A model generated the notes under the pieces. The model worked only from the letters and a program-made list of their open reading frames with translations, ran no database searches and had not been told where the DNA came from. This document shows, one piece after another, positions 29,298-39,236 of a DNA stretch of 64,000 nt. Position numbers and translations under genes: made by a program. Source of the stretch: Clostridium ihumii AP5 (GTDB lineage: Bacteria > Bacillota > Clostridia > Clostridiales > Clostridiaceae); NCBI RefSeq assembly GCF_000612845.1, contig NZ_CCAT010000004.1, forward strand, positions 62,001-126,000. Direction: 5' to 3'. How positions within the stretch are numbered: the stretch's first letter is position 1; every line of letters starts with the position of its first letter.

Positions 29298-30036
29298 ATA
29301 CATATTCTACATTTCTTAATGCTAACCCCTTTGCCTTAGCAATTGGACCTGCTTCTTCTCTCTTTTTCTTATCCAATATTTTATTAACATTTTCTGATTT
29401 TAAATTTTTAGTTCCAACTTCAATTAATGTTCCAACAATAATTCTAACCATGTTCCATAAAAATCCGTCTCCATTGATTTCTATCTCTATATAATCATTA
29501 TTTTCTATAAAATTTATATAATTAATTGTTCTTACTGTAGATTTCTTTTTTGATTTTAATGTAGTAAAGCTTTGAAAATCATGTGTTCCTATAAAACATT
29601 TAGATGCTTGTTTCATCTTATCTATATCTAATTTTTCTTCTATTTGATAAACATATTTTCTATTAAATACATTTCTTACTCTATTATTATTTATCTTATA
29701 CACATAAGTTTTACTTTTAGCATTATATCTAGAATGAAATCTTTCATCAACTTCTTCTACTGATTTAACTACAATATCCTCTGGCAAAAATTCATATAGA
29801 TAATCCATAATCATGTCTTCACTAAACATTGATGTTGTATGAAAATTAGCTACATAGTTTTCAGCATGAACACCTGCATCTGTTCTTCCACATCCAATTA
29901 CATCTATTTTTTCACCACACATTTTAGATAGAACACCTTCTAATTTTCCTTGAATAGTCCATTCATTATCACCAAGTTTTTGCCAACCCTTATATCTACT
30001 TCCATCATACTCTATAACTAATTTTAAATTTCTCAT
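29296..30036 (-). CDS. truA: tRNA pseudouridine(38-40) synthase
   Basis: Makes pseudouridine at positions 38-40 of tRNA anticodon arms. The catalytic Asp lies in GCGRTDAGVHA (about residues 47-57). FxSFxxxK-type and NGDGFLWNMVR motifs follow. About 246 aa. The ATG at 30036 (MRNLKLVIEYDG) follows AGGAGAG; the frame runs 12 codons upstream without support. Confidence 0.96.
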   Translation of the reverse strand: MRNLKLVIEYDGSRYKGWQKLGDNEWTIQGKLEGVLSKMCGEKIDVIGCGRTDAGVHAENYVANFHTTSMFSEDMIMDYLYEFLPEDIVVKSVEEVDERFHSRYNAKSKTYVYKINNNRVRNVFNRKYVYQIEEKLDIDKMKQASKCFIGTHDFQSFTTLKSKKKSTVRTINYINFIENNDYIEIEINGDGFLWNMVRIIVGTLIEVGTKNLKSENVNKILDKKKREEAGPIAKAKGLALRNVEYV

Positions 30037-30125
30037 GCAAATATACTCTCCTATATCTAATTTTATTTTCATTACATTATATCACTTTTTACTTAAATTA
30101 AATCTTTAATTTATAATATATAAAA

Positions 30126-30156
30126 AGAGGTCTATAGAAATATTCCATAGACCTCT
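30126..30156 (-). terminator. Terminator of YitT gene 2
   Basis: A 10-bp stem (30126-30135 with 30147-30156) followed by TTTT on the minus strand. Confidence 0.75.
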
Positions 30157-30167
30157 ATTATTTTTAA

Positions 30168-31043
30168 TTAATTAACTTCACTAGCATCAAATTTAGGTTG
30201 AGTAAATCCTCTTCCAAAAACTTCTTTAGTATCTGTTATTGTTAAGAATGCTTTATCATCAATTTCTTTAACAACGTTTTGAAGTATTATAAGTTCTTTT
30301 TGATCACAAACTATAAATAATATTTGTTTTGATACTTTTGTGTACATTCCTGTACCATTTAAGCCTGTAACTCCTCTATTTAAAACTTTCATTAATTCTA
30401 ATGAAATTTCTTCTGCTTTATCAGATATAATATGTACTGATTTTGATGCATTACCACCACTTACTATTCTATCTACAACTGTTGAAATTATAAATACAGA
30501 TATAATTGCATATAATCCTTTTTCTATACCAAATATCATAATACCACATATGATTATACATGTGTCTAATGTAGCCATAACCTTTGCTAATGGTAATTTT
30601 TCGTTAAAATGTCTAATTATTATAGCTGCTAAATCTGTACCTCCAGTACTTGCTGGTACTCTTAACACTATACCTATTCCTGATCCTAAAATCACTGCTC
30701 CAAATATACTTACTAATATCATTTCAACATTATCAAATTTAGGTAAGAATTCAGTATACCAAAGTGCAACTGATAAATATAATGTTGCAAAAAGCGATTT
30801 ACCTGCAAATGACTTTCCTTTTAATTTTATAGCTAATATGAATAGTGGTATATTAACTATTATGTTTGTAACTGACATTGGTATGTGGAATAAATAATCT
30901 ATTACTATTCCTAATCCTGATATCCCCCCAATAACTAAGCTATTAGGCTTGAAAAACATATTTAATGCTGCTGCTAATAGTGTTGTCCCTAACATTATTT
31001 GTAAATAACTTAGGACTACGTGTTTTTTTGAATCTTTTCCCAT
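30168..31043 (-). CDS. YitT-family membrane protein 2
   Basis: Same architecture as the protein at 12748-13626: five or six membrane helices, the VPASTGGTDLAAII segment near residue 130, and a C-terminal DUF2179 domain ending in TKEVFGRGF. 291 aa. ATG after AGGAGG. The transported or sensed molecule is unknown. Confidence 0.88.
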   Translation of the reverse strand: MGKDSKKHVVLSYLQIMLGTTLLAAALNMFFKPNSLVIGGISGLGIVIDYLFHIPMSVTNIIVNIPLFILAIKLKGKSFAGKSLFATLYLSVALWYTEFLPKFDNVEMILVSIFGAVILGSGIGIVLRVPASTGGTDLAAIIIRHFNEKLPLAKVMATLDTCIIICGIMIFGIEKGLYAIISVFIISTVVDRIVSGGNASKSVHIISDKAEEISLELMKVLNRGVTGLNGTGMYTKVSKQILFIVCDQKELIILQNVVKEIDDKAFLTITDTKEVFGRGFTQPKFDASEVN

Positions 31044-31676
31044 AACTACTTCCTCCTTATACTCATCCTTTTGTAATAAAATTTACATATTATTTCTCAT
31101 TATATTAACTTATTAGTTATATTAGTTTATATATTAACTATAAGTTTATTTATTATTTAAATCCTTGTATTTTAAGGGATTTTATTGCTTAAACCTCTAA
31201 AGCCCTCATATGTTATAACATATTTGATAACCATTGTAAACATTGACATTGAACTTTATTTTGTTTGGAAATATTCTAAATCTTTCAACTCGTTTGCATA
31301 ATTTTTTTAATGAATTGCCGTTAGTTTAATATTTCATTTAATACTCAATATTATTCATATATCTTGCCTGTTCCCTCTTATTCTACTAAATCCAATGAGG
31401 TTTTTCTAAAAATTTTCACTCTATAATGAAGGATAGTTCATTATTAATTACATAAATTTATTTTTTATTGTTATCCCATATTTTTTTTATATTTTTAACA
31501 TTTAACTCTATTTTGCTATTTTTATTAATTATTGATTTGCTTAGTTTTTTAATATAAAATTATGTATTATTTTTATATAGAAAATTTATGTAAGTTTTTT
31601 ATTATAAAGTACTATTTTTTATTTATTAACGTTATAATGTATACATAATAAGTAAATTTAAATTAAGGAGTTTATT
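31044..31676. other. Intergenic region with a palindrome
   Basis: About 630 bases between divergent genes, AT-rich with a slightly less AT-rich stretch at 31180-31420. It contains a perfect 16-base palindrome ATATGTTATAACATAT (31208-31223), a possible repressor site about 165 bases upstream of YitT gene 2. No frame or RNA family recognised. Confidence 0.4.
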
Positions 31677-33131
31677 ATGGAGTTTATATCTATTTTTAAA
31701 AATATAATTACTTTCATATTTTTAATTAATATATTTTTAGCAGTAATTGTAATTTTATTTGAAAAAAGGGATCCTACCAGTACTTGGACATGGTTAATGA
31801 TTATGTTCTTTGTTCCTATTTTAGGGTTTATTCTATATTTATTTATTGGTCAAGATTTACGAAAACAAAAGTTTTTTTACTTTAAAAAGGAAGAAGAAGA
31901 GGACTTTTTATCTTCTGTTCAAGCACAGCACAATATTTTAACTAATGAGTACTTAGTACAAAATAATGAATTTTTATATGAGTATAGAGATTTTATTCAC
32001 CTAAACTTAGCAACTGCTAATTCATTATTCACACATAATAATGATGTAGAAATACTCAATAATGGTTCTCAAAAGTTTCCAAAGCTTGTTAAAACATTAA
32101 AAAGTGCTACTAAATTTATTCACATTCAATATTATATTTTTAGAGATGATGACATTGGAAATGAAATTTTAAATATATTAATAGATAAAGCTAAATCTGG
32201 TGTAGAGGTAAAACTTCTATATGATGGAATGGGATGTTTAAGACTCCCTAAAACCTTTTTTAAACCACTTCAAGATGTTGGTGGAAAAGTAGTGTGTTTT
32301 TTCCCACCCTTTGTACCCTATATTAATCTTAGAGTTAATTATAGAAACCATAGGAAAATATGTGTTGTTGATGGAATCTATGGTTTTATTGGTGGATTAA
32401 ATATTGGTGATGAATATTTAGGAAAAGATAAAAATTTTGGATTTTGGCGTGATATACATTTGCTAGTGCTAGGTGATGCTGTTAATTCTTTAGAAACTAG
32501 ATTTTTATTAGATTGGAGATTTGCATCTAAAGAAGATTTAGGAATGCTTCCAAAATACTTTCCCCCTAAAGATAATGTAGGTAAAAAACCTATTCAAATA
32601 GTTTCTAGCGGTCCTGATTCGCAATGGTCTGCTATTAGAAACTGTTATTTAAAAATGATTAATAAGGCTGAAAAAAGTATTTATATTGAAACCCCTTATT
32701 TGATCCCTGATGATAGTATTATGACTGCACTTAAACTTGCATCTTTATCAGGAATTGATGTAAGAATAATCATACCTTGTAAGCCAGATCATATGTTTGT
32801 GTATTGGGCTACAAAATCTTATGCATGGGAACTCATGGAGGCTGGCGTGAAGTGTTATACTTACAATAATGGCTTTATACACAGCAAAATCCTTGCTATA
32901 GATGGAACTGTATGTTCTGTTGGTACTGCTAACTTAGATATGAGAAGTTTTAAACTTAACTTTGAAGTTAATGCAATGATTTACGATAAAGAAACTACTG
33001 AGAAATTGGAAAATATTTTTTTAGATGATATAAAAGAAAGCACTTTCCTTACAGAGGAACATCGTAAACAAAGACCATTTGTTATAAAAATGAAAGAAGC
33101 TATTTCACGGTTGTTATCACCAGTATTATAA
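31677..33131 (+). CDS. cls: Cardiolipin synthase
   Basis: Joins phosphatidyl groups to make cardiolipin in the membrane. Two N-terminal helices (about residues 10-27 and 38-56) anchor it, with the conserved RDPTSTWTW between. Two HKD phospholipase D motifs follow: HRKICVVDG (about 223) and HSKILAIDG (about 402). 484 aa, typical. ATG after AAGGAG. Confidence 0.96.
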   Translation: MEFISIFKNIITFIFLINIFLAVIVILFEKRDPTSTWTWLMIMFFVPILGFILYLFIGQDLRKQKFFYFKKEEEEDFLSSVQAQHNILTNEYLVQNNEFLYEYRDFIHLNLATANSLFTHNNDVEILNNGSQKFPKLVKTLKSATKFIHIQYYIFRDDDIGNEILNILIDKAKSGVEVKLLYDGMGCLRLPKTFFKPLQDVGGKVVCFFPPFVPYINLRVNYRNHRKICVVDGIYGFIGGLNIGDEYLGKDKNFGFWRDIHLLVLGDAVNSLETRFLLDWRFASKEDLGMLPKYFPPKDNVGKKPIQIVSSGPDSQWSAIRNCYLKMINKAEKSIYIETPYLIPDDSIMTALKLASLSGIDVRIIIPCKPDHMFVYWATKSYAWELMEAGVKCYTYNNGFIHSKILAIDGTVCSVGTANLDMRSFKLNFEVNAMIYDKETTEKLENIFLDDIKESTFLTEEHRKQRPFVIKMKEAISRLLSPVL

Positions 33132-33167
33132 TAGAAAGGACACACTATATAGTGCGTCCTTTCTATT
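33130..33167. terminator. Bidirectional terminator after cls
   Basis: A 17-bp stem with one mismatch (33130-33146 with 33151-33167) between convergent genes. The arms carry AATAGAAAGGAC and GTCCTTTCTATT. Confidence 0.75.
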
Positions 33168-34746
33168 ATGCATATATATATGGAGTGAACATTACAAGTG
33201 TAAGAATAGTATCAATCATTAATCCAATACCAAAATTCACTATAAACGAACTATCCTCATCATATCTATATCTATTTATACCTATTAAATAACTTATTAG
33301 AGATATTACTATACATACTAATATACCTAAACTAGGTATTGCTATTAAGTTAGGCAATATTATCCCTTTTTTATATATCAACTTATATATTTCTATTGTT
33401 TTTAGAACAGCGGCAATAACTCCAGATCCCATAAATAATATAATTTTCCCTTTTAATCTAAATTTATAATCAAAAAAGGAAATTACTGCTCCTAGAAATA
33501 ATGCAGGTATAACCCATTTTGTAGCAATTATTAATATATATGATAGTGAATATGCTAACTGCTCTATAGTATGATTGAATGCTAACTTTGACTCAAATTT
33601 CATTGGTTGATTGTTTTTCTCTTTAAACTCATCATTGTCACGTGCTAGATTTATATTATAATTATAGTTTTTATCAAAACTTGCATACACTATAGTATCA
33701 TCATTTATATATGGGAAAATACACATTTCTCTTAATCTACTTACATTCTCAAATGATTTAACTTCACCATTTTTAATGATATAATCAACTATTGTTTCCT
33801 GTCTATATCCATCTTTCTTTTCTATAGGTATTGTTCCTATAAATCTTGCTCCCTCTTCAGAGTATGCACCAATATTATTATGCACTTCTTTATATTCATT
33901 TACCTGAAGCTTAGAGACTTTAGGTTTTTCATTACCATTTAATTTAAATTTTATCATCTTTGTTCCTGTATATTGCCCTTTAGTGCTTTCCTCCATCATA
34001 ACATATCCATATTCCCCATCACTAGAACATGCTAAGTTTCCATAATTAACCGTCAATATATTAGATGTCTTAAATATATCCTTACCGTCTTTAAATCTTC
34101 CATTTTCAACAAATACACTTCTAAAATTACACTTATCCTCAATAAATGCTATCATATATTTATTCTTCAATTTACATGAAACAATATTAGATGTATTTTT
34201 AGAGTTCATTTTTTCTGCATTTATATCATTTTCTTTTTCCGTATTTCTAATAATTAATTTGTTTTCATTTGATAGTATAACTAGATTATCATCTAATTGA
34301 ACTATATTTGTTACACCATCTTCAAATTTTTCTTCTATTTTTTCAAAATTTTTATCTAAGTATATCTTTCCCATATATGGTTGACCATTCTGGGTTGAAT
34401 TATATAAAAATAAATATCCATTAGATGTCTTAGTTAATGCTGTATTTAATATAAATTCTTCATTAATTTCATAAAACTTTTCTAATATTTTCTTTCCTAA
34501 ATTATCAGTTACTGAAATTTTAAACTTATTTAAATTATCATAACCTATTATAATTCTATCTTCTTCTTTTATAACTTTAGGAGCATTATTTATTGTACCA
34601 TTTCCTATAATAACCTCCTTGCTCCACTTGTTTGATGGCGGTTGATTATATATTTTTTTGTTTTGCTTATAGTTAAAACATACTATTCCTAAAAAGAGTA
34701 TTGCTATTACTAATAAACTTATATATCTTGATTTTTTACTCTTCAT
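33166..34746 (-). CDS. Large membrane protein with extracellular domain, unknown (paralogue 2)
   Basis: A 526-aa copy of the layout seen at 22914-24554: helix at about residues 8-25, about 375 extracellular-looking residues rich in short strands and IIGYDN/VILSNEN-type repeats, and four membrane helices near the end. Unlike paralogue 1 it has no permease gene next to it. No motif identifies a function. ATG after AAGGGGG. Single gene. Confidence 0.7.
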   Translation of the reverse strand: MKSKKSRYISLLVIAILFLGIVCFNYKQNKKIYNQPPSNKWSKEVIIGNGTINNAPKVIKEEDRIIIGYDNLNKFKISVTDNLGKKILEKFYEINEEFILNTALTKTSNGYLFLYNSTQNGQPYMGKIYLDKNFEKIEEKFEDGVTNIVQLDDNLVILSNENKLIIRNTEKENDINAEKMNSKNTSNIVSCKLKNKYMIAFIEDKCNFRSVFVENGRFKDGKDIFKTSNILTVNYGNLACSSDGEYGYVMMEESTKGQYTGTKMIKFKLNGNEKPKVSKLQVNEYKEVHNNIGAYSEEGARFIGTIPIEKKDGYRQETIVDYIIKNGEVKSFENVSRLREMCIFPYINDDTIVYASFDKNYNYNINLARDNDEFKEKNNQPMKFESKLAFNHTIEQLAYSLSYILIIATKWVIPALFLGAVISFFDYKFRLKGKIILFMGSGVIAAVLKTIEIYKLIYKKGIILPNLIAIPSLGILVCIVISLISYLIGINRYRYDEDSSFIVNFGIGLMIDTILTLVMFTPYIYA

Positions 34747-35041
34747 TTTCTTCCCCCTTGATTTAATTATTACCTATAAATCACCATCTTTCTCATATCA
34801 CAATTTAAATTTTCATAAGTTACTATGCTAAATAATCTTTACACTTAACTTATTGTTAATAAAAATAGTAGTACCTTCTCATATATTGTTCAGACAATGT
34901 ATATATAACTTCTACGTCATATCCTTGGTTAATTTTCTTAAAATTCTGTATATTTATTTTTAATTATACTCTTCCTTTCCTTTTTTTTCAATTATATGAT
35001 ATTATATATTTAATTATTTTTTAAGAAATGAGTGATTTAAC

Positions 35042-35617
35042 GTGAAACATACTGGTAAAGTTATAAATATAGATAAAAATAAAGTTTTTATAGTAACAAA
35101 AGATAAAGAATTCCTGACAGTTAAAAAAAATAAAATTGAACCTATAGTTGGTCAGATTTATACTGGTGAAGCAAAAAATCCTGTATCCTCTACTCTTAAA
35201 TATATTATTTTTGCTATTTCTATTTTAATATTATTCTCTGCATATACACTTTTTCAAAGTTTTTCTCCCAAAGCAACAATAATAGCAGAAATGACAGATT
35301 TTAATGGAAAAGTAAAATTTGAAATAAATAAAAATAATAAAATAATAAATGTATCATCTAGAAATACTACTGGACTTGAAATTATAGATACAACAAATGT
35401 AGTAGGAAATTATTTAAATGATGGTCTTATAATTTTATTTGATAATGCAATATCTGAAAAAAAATTATCTATTCCCGATGGACATAATTTTGGTCAAATA
35501 AATATATTCATATCAAATAATAAATTTAATGATGATGTAAATCTTAATGAATTTATAGAACATAGTGAAAAAAATAAATTTATTGTTCAAATAAATAAAA
35601 ATACCGGTGAATTTTAA
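35042..35617 (+). CDS. RsgI N-terminal-type anti-sigma factor, orphan
   Basis: Residues 1-45 (HTGKVINIDKNKVFIVTKDK ... VGQIYTG) match the RsgI N-terminal domain that binds SigI-type sigma factors. A membrane helix at about 52-72 and an extracellular domain of about 115 residues follow. In characterised cases the outside domain senses a signal. No sigI gene is adjacent, which is unusual. The start GTG at 35042 has only a weak SD. 191 aa. Confidence 0.72.
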   Translation: MKHTGKVINIDKNKVFIVTKDKEFLTVKKNKIEPIVGQIYTGEAKNPVSSTLKYIIFAISILILFSAYTLFQSFSPKATIIAEMTDFNGKVKFEINKNNKIINVSSRNTTGLEIIDTTNVVGNYLNDGLIILFDNAISEKKLSIPDGHNFGQINIFISNNKFNDDVNLNEFIEHSEKNKFIVQINKNTGEF

Positions 35618-35659
35618 AATAATAAAGAGAATGACATTTGTCATTCTCTTTATTATTTT
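35616..35659. terminator. Bidirectional terminator
   Basis: A perfect 20-bp stem (35616-35635 with 35640-35659), 4-base loop, between convergent genes. It overlaps the stop of the glucosaminidase gene. Confidence 0.88.
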
Positions 35660-36828
35660 ATGAATCTAGGAATCTCAAAAATTAATTTTGCATTTGGTGA
35701 TTCATCAATTATAGTTTTAAAATTAAATGCTTGTTTATATGCCCATGCTATATCTGTTGCATATTGCTTCCATCCATTAGGGTATTCATTAATTGCCCAT
35801 CTCATTTTATATAGTGTATCTTTATCTTCAAACTTACCATCTTTAGATGCATGAATATATCCTTTTCCTATCCATTCAGCTCCACCTATAATAGCTTTAT
35901 CAGGAGTTGTCCATCCTTGTTCATAGGCATACTTTGCCCCTCCATTTAATGGATCACTATCAATTGCACCAATTCCATACATATTGTACACCTTAACAAT
36001 CTTTCCATCTGGTGTTTTATAATCTACACCATTAGCTAATTGAGATGTTCCATATCCAGTTTCTAATGCACAATGTGCATTTAAGTATATTGGATTTATA
36101 TTATATTTCTTACCTGCTTCTATAAACACATTACCTTTATCTTTTATAATTCCCTTGTAATTTATATGTCTATTTAAAGCATCAACTGAAATTCCATCAA
36201 TATACTTTAAACTTAAAAATTGATATATCTGAGTGCTATCATAAGATAATGACTCTGCATCGGCAAAGGCTTTAACATTAGCAAGACTTGCACTTGATGT
36301 AAATGGATTTAATCTATTAAACATTGGCTTTCTTTCACTTTGTGTTTGTACAAATTGTTCTAATGTAAAATTGTAATCCCTATATTTTACGTTACTTCCA
36401 GATGGTACATTAATACTTGTACTTGTTTTAGCTGTAGTAAAATCTATAACATAATTATTCTCAAGATTGCTTTGAATAGAATTACTTATTGATTTACTTA
36501 CAACCAAACTATAAATAGTATTAGGCTTGTACCCTTCTTGTGGTGGATTCACGTTTATAACTTTATTGGTAGCATCATAATTAACATTAACTGCTTGAAC
36601 TTGCGCTCTAGCATTTGTTACTTTAACATAGTTGCTTAAGTTATTTATTGTTGTTTGATTTAGTGAATCATTAAGATATATGCTCCAAACTTTGTTTAAT
36701 GGTATATTTTCTTTATGTTCAAATACCTTTGGATCTGTAGCAGCACTAACTCTTGATGTGAATATAAATCCAGTAAACATAATTATCATGCAAAAAAGTA
36801 GTGCATATGACTTTTTACGTTTATTCAT
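35653..36828 (-). CDS. Secreted N-acetylglucosaminidase with Ig-like domain
   Basis: Cleaves the glycan strands of peptidoglycan. Residues 1-29 are a signal peptide ending near VSAA. A Big_5/SbsA-type Ig-like domain lies at about 33-135 (VPLNKVWSIYLN-like start, ending YVIDFTTA). The catalytic glucosaminidase domain fills about 215-375, with HCALETGYGTSQLA (catalytic Glu in LETGYG), YNMYGIGA and GWTTPDKAI. 391 aa. ATG after GGAGGGG. Single gene. Confidence 0.9.
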   Translation of the reverse strand: MNKRKKSYALLFCMIIMFTGFIFTSRVSAATDPKVFEHKENIPLNKVWSIYLNDSLNQTTINNLSNYVKVTNARAQVQAVNVNYDATNKVINVNPPQEGYKPNTIYSLVVSKSISNSIQSNLENNYVIDFTTAKTSTSINVPSGSNVKYRDYNFTLEQFVQTQSERKPMFNRLNPFTSSASLANVKAFADAESLSYDSTQIYQFLSLKYIDGISVDALNRHINYKGIIKDKGNVFIEAGKKYNINPIYLNAHCALETGYGTSQLANGVDYKTPDGKIVKVYNMYGIGAIDSDPLNGGAKYAYEQGWTTPDKAIIGGAEWIGKGYIHASKDGKFEDKDTLYKMRWAINEYPNGWKQYATDIAWAYKQAFNFKTIIDESPNAKLIFEIPRFIK

Positions 36829-37180
36829 ATTTCCCCTCCCAAATAAATCTAATTATTAGTATTTTATATTTTAATGTGCTTGTCCTATTTTGACTCTTAA
36901 AATATTTCTATATGATTTTTACCTTCATTAAAATAATCGAATATAATAGCAAAATCCATATACTTATTTATCTATAAATTATACATTAATATATAATTAT
37001 TTTATATATTAATTTATTATTTTCATTTTATATTTTTAAATGTAATGTTTTGTATATAATATATATAGGATTTTATGTCTAAATTTTAAGTTATTCATGT
37101 TTTAATGAAAAACTTTCATGATAAGTTTTAATATAGATTTTTAAATTGACAGTGAATAAAATATTTTAAGGAAGGTGCTT
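36829..37180. other. Intergenic region
   Basis: About 350 AT-rich bases between divergent genes. Likely promoters for both sides are present, but none is clear enough to assign. Nothing else was seen. Confidence 0.4.
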
Positions 37181-37930
37181 ATGGAAAACAATTCATTTAA
37201 AACATTAAGATTAAACAAATATATAAGTGAAAGTGGATTTTGCTCAAGAAGAGAGGCTGATCGATTAATTGACCAAGGACTTGTTTTTATAAACGGGGTT
37301 AAAGCTGAGGTTGGATCAAAAGTTGCAGTAAATGATATCGTAAAAGTAAAAAATAACATTGTAAAACCTAAATCTAACAAAGTTTATATCGCATTAAATA
37401 AACCCGTTGGAATAACCTGTACTACTGATCAAAGTATAAAAGGTAATATTGTTGATTTTATAAATTATCCTGAAAGAATTTTTCATATCGGAAGACTTGA
37501 TAAACCATCACAGGGTTTAATATTTCTAACTAATGATGGTGATATAGTAAATAAAATTCTTAGGGCTGGAAATAATCATGAAAAAGAATATCTAGTTACT
37601 GTTGATAAACCAATAACTAATGAATTTATCTCTAAAATGTCAAATGGAGTTCCAATTCTAGATACAGTAACTAAAAAATGTTTTGTGAAAAAAGAAAGCA
37701 AGTTTGTTTTTAGAATAATTTTAACCCAAGGTTTAAACAGACAAATTAGACGTATGTGTCAATTTTTTGATTATGAAGTTAAAAAGTTAGAACGAATAAG
37801 GATTATGAATGTTACACTTGAGAATTTGCCTTTAGGTAAATGGAGATATTTAACTGAAAAAGAGATATATGAAATAAACTCTTTAGTAGAAAGTTCAGTA
37901 AAAACAGAGGAGGCCTCTATAATAAAGTAA
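37181..37930 (+). CDS. Pseudouridine synthase, RluF/RluB type
   Basis: An rRNA (or tRNA) uridine isomerase of the RsuA/RluB/RluF family. An S4 RNA-binding domain ([20 protein letters not shown]) at about residues 8-60 is followed by the catalytic domain with [12 protein letters not shown] (catalytic Asp) and [10 protein letters not shown]. 249 aa. ATG 37181 follows AAGGAAGG; a GTG two codons earlier overlaps that SD. The length and the RLDKPSQGL form favour RluF. Confidence 0.9.
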   Translation: MENNSFKTLRLNKYISESGFCSRREADRLIDQGLVFINGVKAEVGSKVAVNDIVKVKNNIVKPKSNKVYIALNKPVGITCTTDQSIKGNIVDFINYPERIFHIGRLDKPSQGLIFLTNDGDIVNKILRAGNNHEKEYLVTVDKPITNEFISKMSNGVPILDTVTKKCFVKKESKFVFRIILTQGLNRQIRRMCQFFDYEVKKLERIRIMNVTLENLPLGKWRYLTEKEIYEINSLVESSVKTEEASIIK

Positions 37931-37931
37931 A

Positions 37932-38246
37932 GTTATCCACATTATCAACATATAGCTTGTTTATAACTTGTTAATTTGATGTTGAAAACAGAGAGATTGT
38001 TTTTTAATCTTTCTGTTTTTTAACTTTTTGTTTATAATTCATATTTTATACTTATATATTCTCCTATTAATTTATAATTTTTTAAATTTTAAATTAGCCA
38101 TTATCAACATTATACACATAGAATATGTTGTTATTTTGTTTATATCTACTGAATTTATTAATTATTTTGCTAAAAAAAACATTTATTTAATGTTTTTTAT
38201 TGAGTTATTAACATTATTAACAGTTATGTTGATACATTGTTGATAA
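37932..38246. other. DnaA-box cluster 1
   Basis: TTATCCACA (37932-37940) abuts TTATCAACA (37941-37949). TTATCAACA (38101-38109) abuts TTATACACA (38110-38118). TGTTGATAA (38238-38246) is a box on the other strand. The region is very AT-rich and has no supported gene; a hydrophobic open frame at 38028-38243 lacks a ribosome site. Confidence 0.6.
37987..38020 (+). terminator. Terminator of the pseudouridine synthase gene
   Basis: A 12-bp stem AACAGAGAGATT / AATCTTTCTGTT (one G-U pair) followed by TTTTAACTTTTTG. It also argues against a gene starting at 38028. Confidence 0.7.
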
Positions 38247-38414
38247 CTTTTTTAATTTTATTGTATAGAAACTTAACAATTACATAATAATATTTATAAA
38301 TAATTAAATTTTTTGAATATTCACTTTTTATTTTTCTTATGCTATACTTTCTTTACAAGTATACACGCTACAGTACTTTGCTAACATAAATCTAAAAGCA
38401 TTGGGGGCGATTTT

Positions 38415-38591
38415 ATGACTAGTAATGTAATTTATGTTAATTTTAAATCAAAAAAAAGAATAAAGAAAAGAAATAAACTAATAGTATTTTTCCATAAAAT
38501 AAAATCATCTTTTAAAGAGAATACACGTACTGACACTGATATTGTTGAAAAAGTTAAAACTGAAGCATATAATTATAGACATCCTTTATAG
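38415..38591 (+). CDS. Small basic protein, 58 aa, unknown
   Basis: Begins MTSNVIYVNFKSKKRIKKRN and ends YNYRHPL. The first half is strongly basic and the second half mixed charge; it is soluble and could bind nucleic acid. No family recognised. ATG lies 8 bases after GGGGGCG, and a perfect terminator starts at the stop codon, so this is a complete transcription unit even though it is very short. Confidence 0.75.
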   Translation: MTSNVIYVNFKSKKRIKKRNKLIVFFHKIKSSFKENTRTDTDIVEKVKTEAYNYRHPL

Positions 38592-38614
38592 TACACTTAT
38601 GTGTACTTTTTTTT
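38590..38614 (+). terminator. Terminator of the 58-aa gene
   Basis: A perfect 7-bp stem AGTACAC / GTGTACT (38590-38596 with 38601-38607) followed by eight T. The left arm overlaps the stop codon. Confidence 0.8.
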
Positions 38615-38713
38615 AGTAAAAATTTATATAAAAAACGTTAAGTATAAATTTACTTAATATTAAAATACTAAGTAATTATGTATTATTAAAATATTTAACT
38701 TTAGGAGGAAAAA

Positions 38714-39190
38714 ATGAGAGTTGGATTAGGTTATGATGTTCATAAATTAGTTGAAAATAGAGATTTAATTTTAGGAGGAGTACATATTCCTTATGAAAAA
38801 GGGCTTTTAGGTCATTCTGATGCTGATGTCCTTATTCATGCTATAATGGATAGTTTAATTGGAGCTGCTGCATTAGGTGATATAGGAAAGCATTTTCCTG
38901 ATACAGATGATAAATACAAAGGTATTTCTAGCATAAAACTATTAGAACATGTTAAGACTTTATTAGATTTAAATAATTATGCTATTGGTAATATAGATGC
39001 TACAATAATAGCTCAAAAACCTAAAATGGCACCTTATATTAATGACATGATAACAAATATATGCAAAGCACTTAATATTAATAAAAGCCAAATAAATATT
39101 AAGGCAACTACTGAAGAAGGTCTTGGATTTACTGGAAACGGTGAAGGCATTTCATCTCAAAGCATTTGTCTTCTTGTTTCAAAAAAATAA
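38714..39190 (+). CDS. ispF: 2-C-methyl-D-erythritol 2,4-cyclodiphosphate synthase
   Basis: Fifth step of the MEP isoprenoid pathway: ring closure to the cyclodiphosphate with loss of CMP. Zinc ligands are in GLGYDVHKL (Asp8, His10) and the later His. The motif [19 protein letters not shown] and the loop [10 protein letters not shown] are intact, as is the C-terminal [10 protein letters not shown]. 158 aa. Good SD AGGAGG. Single gene. Confidence 0.97.
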   Translation: MRVGLGYDVHKLVENRDLILGGVHIPYEKGLLGHSDADVLIHAIMDSLIGAAALGDIGKHFPDTDDKYKGISSIKLLEHVKTLLDLNNYAIGNIDATIIAQKPKMAPYINDMITNICKALNINKSQINIKATTEEGLGFTGNGEGISSQSICLLVSKK

Positions 39191-39202
39191 TAATAAAAGA
39201 AT

Positions 39203-39229
39203 AAAAGAACACTTTAAAAGTGTTCTTTT
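39203..39229. terminator. Bidirectional terminator after ispF
   Basis: A perfect 12-bp stem (39203-39214 with 39218-39229) between convergent genes. Confidence 0.75.
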
Positions 39230-39236
39230 GCTATTT

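Noticed and set aside
30340-30897. 185-codon plus-strand open frame opposite the second YitT gene
   Set aside because: Shadow of a clear YitT-family gene on the minus strand.
38028-38243. Hydrophobic 71-codon plus-strand open frame in the DnaA-box region
   Set aside because: It starts with TTG without a ribosome site, directly after the terminator of the pseudouridine synthase gene, and its Ile/Leu/Tyr-rich content is what AT-rich non-coding DNA gives.
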